NCBI GenBank assembly: GCA_947307505.1
Contig: CAMZJG010000083.1
Coordinates: 1-5,484, forward strand
Reading direction: 5' to 3'
Length of the DNA stretch: 5,484 nucleotides
Origin: an uncultured Clostridia bacterium
Lineage (GTDB): Bacteria; Bacillota_A; Clostridia; Oscillospirales; Oscillospiraceae
Of the stretch, positions 1 through 5,484 are shown in pieces. Each line of letters starts with the position of its first letter. The stretch's first letter is position 1. A program made the position numbers and the translations under genes. The notes under the pieces are model-generated. The model worked only from the letters and a program-made list of their open reading frames with translations. It made no database searches and was not told the DNA's origin.

Positions 1-69
1 CGTTCCGCACCCGCTTGTTCTTCGCCGCGTCAATGCCCCCTTCGCTTCAGCGCCCTGCGCACCGGGGGT

Positions 70-87
70 GCAGGGGAACGCCCCTGC
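70..87. repeat. Short perfect inverted repeat (hairpin)
   Basis: GCAGGGG (70-76) and CCCCTGC (81-87) are perfect complements around the 4-base loop AACG. The left arm could instead pair with CCCTGC at 53-58, so two mutually exclusive stems are possible. No T-run follows on either strand, so it does not look like an intrinsic terminator. Function unknown. Confidence 0.6.
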
Positions 88-98
88 CGCGCTCTTTC

Positions 99-128
99 CC
101 CGGTTTCTCTCGCGCCAGAGAAACCGGG
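99..128. repeat. Perfect 12-bp inverted repeat (hairpin)
   Basis: CCCGGTTTCTCT (99-110) and AGAGAAACCGGG (117-128) are perfect complements around the 6-base loop CGCGCC. Neither strand has a T-tract next to the stem, so a classical Rho-independent terminator is unlikely. The right arm overlaps the start of the first copy of the degenerate direct repeat. The hairpin may be part of a dispersed intergenic repeat or a backup RNA structure beyond the groEL terminator; the sequence alone does not decide. Confidence 0.7.
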
Positions 129-263
129 CCGCCGGAGGCAACCCATCGGGGGAAATGGAACACCTCGCCGGTGAGGCGACCAGGGATATGAAAAGCAGCA
201 GCAGGCAAATAGAAATCGGACCGCCGGAGACAACCCGCAAGGAAAGAAACGCCTCGCCGGCGA
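118..263. repeat. Degenerate direct repeat, two copies about 90 bp apart
   Basis: Copy 1 (about 118-174) and copy 2 (about 210-263) share the same order of blocks. By hand alignment, 119-144 against 211-236 matches at 23 of 26 positions, including an exact CCGCCGGAG and CAACCC. After a 3-base indel, 152-174 against 241-263 matches at 18 of 23, with an exact CCTCGCCGG core. About 36 bases, containing a purine-rich AGCAGCAGCAGG stretch, separate the copies. The pattern suggests an old tandem duplication or two members of a dispersed intergenic repeat family. Confidence 0.55.
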
Positions 264-303
264 AACATTCTCCGGGACCTCCGCAGGAACAATGTCCGTA
301 CAC

Positions 304-336
304 AAAAACCGCCCCCGGTCCGAAGACCGGGGGCGG
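304..336 (-). terminator. Rho-independent terminator of groES-groEL
   Basis: Read on the minus strand, a perfect 12-bp GC-rich stem (CCGCCCCCGGTC paired with GACCGGGGGCGG, plus-strand arms 309-320 and 325-336) is capped by a TTCG tetraloop (321-324). It is followed directly by five T residues (304-308). The UUCG loop closed by a C-G pair is an exceptionally stable RNA tetraloop. The stem begins 36 bases after the groEL stop codon, as expected for the end of the chaperonin transcript. There is no T-run on the other side, so it should work only for leftward transcription. Confidence 0.93.
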
Positions 337-372
337 CGCATACATGATGGGTTCAGGGGAAAGCCTTACCGC

Positions 373-2010
<1,638 letters not shown>

Positions 2011-2020
2011 TTACCTCCTG

Positions 2021-2308
2021 TTAGTCTTCCACCACGGCCAGAATGTCGTTCTGCCGCACGATGGTGTATTCCACGCCGTCAACCTTGACCTGGGTGCCGC
2101 TGTACTTGCCGGTGATGACCTTGTCGCCGGGTTCCACGGTCATCTCGACTTCGTTGCCGTCCACCAGGCCGCCGGGGCCTACGGCGATGACTTCAAAGAT
2201 CTGGGGCTTTTCCTGGGCGGCGCTGGTGAGGATGATGCCGGCCTTGGTGGTCTCCTCCGCGTCCACCTGCTTCACGATCACGCGATCAGACAAAGGGATG
2301 AGCTTCAT
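2021..2308 (-). CDS. 10-kDa co-chaperonin GroES
   Basis: GroES is the heptameric lid that closes the GroEL chamber in the cytoplasm. The product is 95 aa, the usual length. The N-terminal strand KLIPLSDRVIVK is typical of the family. It is followed by the mobile loop (about 16-33) whose GIIL at 24-27 docks on the GroEL apical domain, the turn VGPGG at 43-47, and the C-terminal NDILAVVED. An in-frame ATG lies 15 bases upstream (2321-2323), but it overlaps the GGAGG ribosome binding site (2317-2321). That site stands 8 nt from the ATG at 2306-2308, so the inner start is the right one. It is the first gene of the groES-groEL operon, with a leader of about 74 nt carrying CIRCE. Confidence 0.97.
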   Translation of the reverse strand: MKLIPLSDRVIVKQVDAEETTKAGIILTSAAQEKPQIFEVIAVGPGGLVDGNEVEMTVEPGDKVITGKYSGTQVKVDGVEYTIVRQNDILAVVED

Positions 2309-2353
2309 GGTATATACCTCCATATGCGTAAAATGCGCTTTAGTTTTGTGGTA

Positions 2354-2380
2354 TTAGCACTCATTCACTCTGAGTGCTAA
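2354..2380. promoter_or_regulatory. CIRCE operator (HrcA binding site)
   Basis: TTAGCACTC (2354-2362), nine spacer bases, then GAGTGCTAA (2372-2380): a perfect match to the canonical CIRCE inverted repeat. In Firmicutes and many other bacteria, HrcA binds this element and represses groESL and dnaK operons until heat or misfolded protein titrates GroEL from HrcA. Here it starts about 2-3 nt after the predicted transcription start, so bound HrcA should block initiation or early elongation. As GroEL assists HrcA folding, the operon is expected to be under feedback control. The hrcA gene itself is not in the window. Confidence 0.97.
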
Positions 2381-2388
2381 CGCCATAT

Positions 2389-2417
2389 ATAATAACCCAA
2401 GTATACCCATTGTGCAA
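2389..2417 (-). promoter_or_regulatory. Sigma-A type promoter of groES-groEL
   Basis: On the minus strand, TTGCAC (plus 2412-2417) is followed by a 17-bp spacer and TATTAT (plus 2389-2394). These are close matches to the vegetative TTGACA and TATAAT boxes at ideal spacing. Transcription should begin near 2382, just before CIRCE. The bases upstream of the -35 box are AT-rich and could act like an UP element. A vegetative promoter plus CIRCE is the standard arrangement for HrcA-controlled chaperone operons. The exact start site is inferred. Confidence 0.85.
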
Positions 2418-2445
2418 GCATAAAATAGCGAATAATCGGAGAAAA

Positions 2446-2497
2446 ATTCAGAAAATCCAAGGAATAGATGCAAATTCCTTGGATTTTCAAGCTGAAT
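2446..2497 (-). terminator. Probable intrinsic terminator of the upstream three-gene operon
   Basis: The arms 2451-2464 (GAAAATCCAAGGAA) and 2475-2488 (TTCCTTGGATTTTC) are perfect 14-bp complements around a 10-base loop. A further 5 bp (2446-2450 with 2493-2497) can pair across a 4-base bulge. Read leftward, the CCAAGG/CCTTGG core is followed by ATTTTCTGAATTTTTC, a serviceable U-rich tail. The hairpin begins about 43 bases after the methyltransferase stop codon and ends about 30 bases before the groES -35 box, so it should insulate groESL from upstream transcription. It is near-symmetric and could also stop rightward transcripts. Confidence 0.75.
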
Positions 2498-2540
2498 GAG
2501 AGAATTGCTTAAAATATCTCCCGTTTTCTTGATTTGAAAA

Positions 2541-3650
2541 TCAGAAATACATATACAGCTGACAGGGAATGGAGCCGTTATACAGCTTCCGGCGCTTTGC
2601 CGCCCGGCGGCCGAAGCTCTTTTCGAAATCCAGGCTGGAGGTGAGAACGTAGAAACGCCAGTCCTTTTCCCCCCGCCAGGCCCGGCCCATGCCCCGGTAC
2701 AGGGCTTCCGCCTGGGCGGCGTCCAGGAGCCGGTCCCCGTAGGGCGGATTGGTCAGCAGGATGCCGGGGCCCTCCGGCAGCGCCCGCTCCAGGGCGTCCG
2801 CCTGAGAAAACTCGATGTCCTCCGCCACCCCCGCCAGCTCCGCGTTGCGCCGGGCGATCTCCAGGGCGGCAGGGTCGATATCACTGGCAAAAACCCGGTA
2901 GGGGCCGGGGTACTCCCTGCTCCGGGCGGCCTCCCGCTCCTCCCGCCAGAGCTTCTCCGGGATCGACACCCATTTCTCCGCAATAAAACTTCGGTTCAGC
3001 CCCGGGGCCCTGTTCCGGGCGGCCAGGGCGGCTTCAATGGCGATGGTGCCGGAGCCGCAGAAGGGGTCCAGCACGGCTTCCTTTCCCTTGAAGCGGCTGA
3101 GCTTCACCATGGCTGCCGCCAGGGTCTCCCGCAGGGGGGCCAGGTTGGAATTCTGCCGCCAGCCCCGCTTATGGAGGCTGACGCCGCTGGTATCCAGGTA
3201 CAGGGAGGCCCGGTCCTTCATCAGGGAGAAGCGTATGGGGCAGACGGAGCCGGTCTCCGGCAGCTGTTCCGCCCGGTAGGCCTGCCCCAGCCGGGTGGCC
3301 ACGGCCTTTTTCACGATGCGCTGACAGTCCGGGATGGACTTCAGGGCGCTGTCCAGACTGGAGCCCTTCACCGGGAACTGGGCCCGGTAATCGATGAGCT
3401 TTTCCCATTCCAGGGCCTTTGTGCCCTCAAACAGGGCGTCGAAGGTGGGGGCGGGGAATTCACCCAGGAGGACGTAGACCCGCTCCCCGGTGCGGAGCCA
3501 CAGGTTGGCCCGCACCAGGTCCCGCTCGTCCCCATCGAAGAGGACCCGGCCGGTCTCGCTGCGCACGTTCCGGCAGCCCATGTATTTCAGCTCGTCTGCC
3601 GCCAGCCCCTCCAGACCGAAGAGGCAGGGGACGCAGAGGGTGAGTTCCAT
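2541..3650 (-). CDS. THUMP-domain class I SAM-dependent rRNA methyltransferase (RlmL/YpsC-like)
   Basis: This is a predicted RNA base N-methyltransferase of 369 aa. The N-terminal part (about 1-155) fits the ferredoxin-like plus THUMP RNA-binding module of this family. The linker holds LHKRGWR (159-165), typical of the group. The Rossmann methyltransferase domain follows, with SAM-binding LDPFCGSGTIAIEA (194-207), an acidic SDID (256-259) at the end of the second strand, and catalytic NPPYGDRL (301-308). The NPPY tetrad marks amino-group methylation. The relatives I recognise are B. subtilis YpsC and the N-terminal half of E. coli RlmL, which makes m2G in 23S rRNA. The exact target here is inferred, so no symbol is given. 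The ATG follows GGGAGG (8-nt spacing) that lies inside the end of prmA, with only 1 nt between the prmA stop and this start, which suggests translational coupling. Confidence 0.93.
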   Translation of the reverse strand: MELTLCVPCLFGLEGLAADELKYMGCRNVRSETGRVLFDGDERDLVRANLWLRTGERVYVLLGEFPAPTFDALFEGTKALEWEKLIDYRAQFPVKGSSLDSALKSIPDCQRIVKKAVATRLGQAYRAEQLPETGSVCPIRFSLMKDRASLYLDTSGVSLHKRGWRQNSNLAPLRETLAAAMVKLSRFKGKEAVLDPFCGSGTIAIEAALAARNRAPGLNRSFIAEKWVSIPEKLWREEREAARSREYPGPYRVFASDIDPAALEIARRNAELAGVAEDIEFSQADALERALPEGPGILLTNPPYGDRLLDAAQAEALYRGMGRAWRGEKDWRFYVLTSSLDFEKSFGRRAAKRRKLYNGSIPCQLYMYF

Positions 3651-3651
3651 C

Positions 3652-4596
3652 TTACCGGCCTCCCTTCGCCGTATAGCTGTGCCAGTTTTCCACCTGCCGG
3701 TGGGCGGTGATCACCAGCCCCGCGGCCTCCAGAGCGGCCCGGACCTCGTCCTGACGCCCATCGATGATGCCGGAGCAAATGAGGCTTCCTCCGGGCTCCA
3801 GCCACCGGGCGGCGTCCCGGCTCATGGCGATGATCACGTCCGCCACGATATTCAGGAAGATCAGGGGGTACTTCCGTTCCCCGATGCGGCTGCGCAGGGC
3901 ATAGTCCGAAAGGGCGTCCCCCGCCAGAACCTCCAGCCGGTCCTCCACCCCGTTCAGGGCGGCGTTCGACCGGGCGATATCCGGGGCCTTGGGGTCGATG
4001 TCGCAGCCCAGGGCGGTCTTCGATCCCAGCACCAGGGCGGCGATGGAGAGGATCCCGCTGCCGCAGCCCAGGTCCAGCACCGCTTCCGCGGCGGGGGCGA
4101 TATCCTCCGCCGCCTCCAGACACATGCGGGTGCTGGGGTGGGCGCCGGTGCCGAAGATCAGCCCGGGATTCAGCCGCAGGGGAAGCCGGCCGCCGGATTC
4201 CGGCACCGCCTCCCACTCCGGCACGATCAGGAGCTTTTTCCCCACGGCGATGGGGCGGTAATACTGCTTCCAGTTGTTCTCCCAGTCCTCATCCCGCAGG
4301 GAGGCGGTGACGGGGGAGGGATACCCTGCCTTTTCCAGGGCTTCCCGCAGCGACAGGAGGGTCTTCCGCCCTTCCTCGTCCTCCGGAAGATAGAACTTCA
4401 CCCGGCACACTCCCTGACGGGAGGCCAGGAAATCCTCGTCGATATAATCCCAATACTGGGTATCCTTTTCCATGAATTCCCGCAGGTCCGCCTCGTCCTC
4501 CACCACCAGGCCCGAGACCCCCAGGTCCTCCAGAAAGGCGCAGAGCTTTTCCGTTCCCCGGTCTCCCGCCTCCACGCAAACCTCCAGCCAGCGCAT
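3652..4596 (-). CDS. prmA: Ribosomal protein L11 methyltransferase PrmA
   Basis: PrmA uses SAM to trimethylate ribosomal protein L11 in the cytoplasm. The product is 314 aa, normal for the family. An N-terminal L11-recognition domain (about 1-95) precedes the catalytic domain. Visible motifs are ENNWKQYYRP (106-115), FGTGAHPST (148-156), SAM-binding DLGCGSGILSI (175-185), CDIDP (198-202) and LNIVADVI (248-255). An in-frame TTG two codons upstream (4600-4602) could be taken as the start. However, AGGAGG (4604-4609) is 7 nt from the ATG at 4594-4596 and only 1 nt from the TTG, so the ATG is preferred. It sits 12 nt after the dehydrogenase stop and 1 nt before the next methyltransferase gene. 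In many Firmicutes prmA follows dnaJ; here it does not. Confidence 0.96.
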   Translation of the reverse strand: MRWLEVCVEAGDRGTEKLCAFLEDLGVSGLVVEDEADLREFMEKDTQYWDYIDEDFLASRQGVCRVKFYLPEDEEGRKTLLSLREALEKAGYPSPVTASLRDEDWENNWKQYYRPIAVGKKLLIVPEWEAVPESGGRLPLRLNPGLIFGTGAHPSTRMCLEAAEDIAPAAEAVLDLGCGSGILSIAALVLGSKTALGCDIDPKAPDIARSNAALNGVEDRLEVLAGDALSDYALRSRIGERKYPLIFLNIVADVIIAMSRDAARWLEPGGSLICSGIIDGRQDEVRAALEAAGLVITAHRQVENWHSYTAKGGR

Positions 4597-4608
4597 GGCC
4601 AAACCTCC

Positions 4609-5484
4609 TCAGTCTACCCGATTCCGCCGCTCTCCCCGCAGGAAGGCGGCGATATTTTCTCCGATCTCCCGGATGCACCGCTGCCGGGTCTCCATCCCGC
4701 CCCAGGCCATGTGGGGGGTGAAGCACACGTCCTCCCGCTCCCGGATGGCGTAAAAGGGGTGGTCCTCCGGGAAGGGCTCGGCGCTGTACACGTCGATCCC
4801 CAGGCCTCCCAGTCTGCCCTCTGTCAGGGCCTCCGCCAGGGCGGCCTCGTCCGCCACCGCCCCCCGGGCCACATTGATGAAGAGGCAGGACGGTTTACAT
4901 AAGCCGATCAGCTCCCGGCTGAACAGACCCCGGGTGGCGTCGTTCAGAGGCAGGTGGACGGAGAGGATATCCGACTGCCGGCACAGTTCCTCCAGGGGAA
5001 CGAAGGGATCCTCCGGTTCGGGATGGGCCCGCCAGCAGAGGACCCGACAGCCCAGGACCTGCGCGATTTCCGCCACCCGGCGGCCGATGCGGCCGTAGCC
5101 CGCCACGCCCCAGATCATGCCCCGGAGCTCATGGTACACGGGGGATAGGATGTTGGCGGTGGTCCCCCGGGAATACCGGCCGGAGCGCACCGCGGCGGTA
5201 TAGGACCCCAGATGCTCCGTCAGGTACAGGGCCATGGCGGCGGTGAGCTGGGCCACGCTGTCCGTGGAGTACCCGGCCACGTTGCACACGGCGACGCCGT
5301 GCTCCCGGCACCAGGCGGTATCGATATTGTCATACCCCGTGGCGGCGATGCAGATGAGCTTCAGCCTGCCGTTTCCCGCCAGGTTCTGCGGGCCCAGGCG
5401 CAGCTTGTTCACCAGGGCCACGTCCGCCTCCCGCAGCCGTTCGGGGATCTCCTCCGGGGCGGTGGCGGGGTAACAGGCCGTTTC
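4609..5484 (-). CDS. D-isomer-specific 2-hydroxyacid dehydrogenase, 5' end cut by window edge
   Basis: This is a soluble NAD(P)-dependent oxidoreductase that interconverts 2-oxoacids and D-2-hydroxyacids, closest by eye to glycerate dehydrogenase/hydroxypyruvate reductase. The frame stays open to base 5484, giving 291 visible residues. The GTG at 5419-5421 is internal, because family-like sequence (PEEIPERLREADVALVNK) spans it. In visible-residue numbering: the nucleotide-binding loop GYGRIG at 129-134, and the catalytic triad Arg207 (NVARG), Glu236 (SAEP) and His258 (TPHMAW). VCNVAGYSTDSVAQ (about 66-79) is typical of the family. The residue after the second strand of the Rossmann fold, usually Asp in NAD-using members, is Arg152 (CWRAHP), which hints at NADP use. 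Roughly 20-40 N-terminal residues are missing. It leads the visible part of the operon with prmA. The substrate cannot be fixed from sequence. Confidence 0.93.
   Translation of the reverse strand, partial: ETACYPATAPEEIPERLREADVALVNKLRLGPQNLAGNGRLKLICIAATGYDNIDTAWCREHGVAVCNVAGYSTDSVAQLTAAMALYLTEHLGSYTAAVRSGRYSRGTTANILSPVYHELRGMIWGVAGYGRIGRRVAEIAQVLGCRVLCWRAHPEPEDPFVPLEELCRQSDILSVHLPLNDATRGLFSRELIGLCKPSCLFINVARGAVADEAALAEALTEGRLGGLGIDVYSAEPFPEDHPFYAIREREDVCFTPHMAWGGMETRQRCIREIGENIAAFLRGERRNRVD

Larger units (their letters stand above)
1..303. other. Intergenic region with no supported gene, downstream of groEL
   Basis: This stretch lies beyond the groEL terminator. Open frames exist on both strands, but none has a recognisable domain, a convincing ribosome binding site or conserved-looking composition. 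Their products are rich in Arg, Pro and Gly, as expected from translated GC-rich noncoding DNA. What it does hold is structure: hairpins at 70-87 and 99-128, a less regular stem at 53-75, and a degenerate direct repeat (copies at about 118-174 and 210-263). The 3' part of another gene could lie just outside the left edge, but nothing here shows it. Confidence 0.6.

Noticed and set aside
99..128. Hairpin considered as a second terminator for groEL
   Set aside because: It lacks a T-tract on either side and lies well beyond the strong terminator at 304-336.
1..303. CRISPR array in the repeat-bearing flank
   Set aside because: There are only two imperfect copies with internal indels and no cas genes, so it does not resemble an array.
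30..341. Overlapping short open frames on both strands at the left edge
   Set aside because: They cross the hairpins, the repeats or the groEL terminator, show no plausible ribosome binding site, and encode Arg/Pro-rich sequence without a motif.
2309..2323. Upstream ATG giving groES five extra residues
   Set aside because: This ATG overlaps the GGAGG ribosome binding site that is ideally placed for the ATG at 2306-2308, and GroES proteins normally begin at the inner Met.
4597..4602. TTG start giving PrmA two extra residues
   Set aside because: The AGGAGG site is only 1 nt from this TTG, too close for use, but 7 nt from the following ATG.
3490..4902. A 470-codon open frame on the plus strand across the methyltransferases and dehydrogenase
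   Set aside because: It runs antisense to three well-supported genes, has no recognisable motif, and its composition (Gly, Pro, Gln, His) is what a GC-biased antisense frame gives.
5419..5421. GTG as the start of the dehydrogenase
   Set aside because: The open frame and family-like sequence continue upstream to the window edge, so this is an internal Val codon of a truncated gene.

Overview
The window comes from a GC-rich bacterium with low-GC-Firmicute style regulation. It carries a CIRCE operator and a sigma-A type promoter in front of groES-groEL, strong AGGAGG-type ribosome binding sites, and GroEL, PrmA and THUMP-methyltransferase proteins of clostridial type. Together with the C/G-rich third codon positions, this suggests a GC-rich gut-type member of the Clostridia, perhaps Oscillospiraceae. 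The taxonomic guess rests on general sequence character, not on a database match.

All five supported genes lie on the minus strand, so transcription runs from high to low coordinates. The order is: (i) a D-2-hydroxyacid dehydrogenase gene whose 5' end runs off the right edge (4609-5484); (ii) prmA, ribosomal protein L11 methyltransferase (3652-4596); (iii) a THUMP-domain class I rRNA methyltransferase gene (2541-3650). These three are packed with gaps of 12 and 1 nt and look like one operon. It probably ends at an AT-rich intrinsic terminator at 2446-2497. Next comes a separate heat-shock unit: a promoter (-35/-10 at 2417-2389), a perfect CIRCE operator (2354-2380), groES (2021-2308) and groEL (373-2004). 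This unit closes with a very strong GC-rich terminator with a UUCG loop (304-336).

The first ~303 bases hold no gene I can support. They contain two perfect hairpins and a degenerate direct repeat with a period of about 90 bp, so this is probably a structured or repeat-derived intergenic region.

Functionally the window is translation and protein-quality housekeeping: two methyltransferases acting on the ribosome and the GroESL chaperonin. A metabolic oxidoreductase sits at the head of the visible part of the upstream operon. I see no mobile element, CRISPR array, tRNA, rRNA or evidently new system. The points worth a second look are small: the 5'-flank repeats, a possible alternative RNA fold over the upstream operon's stop codon and terminator, a cofactor-site substitution in the dehydrogenase, and the placement of prmA.
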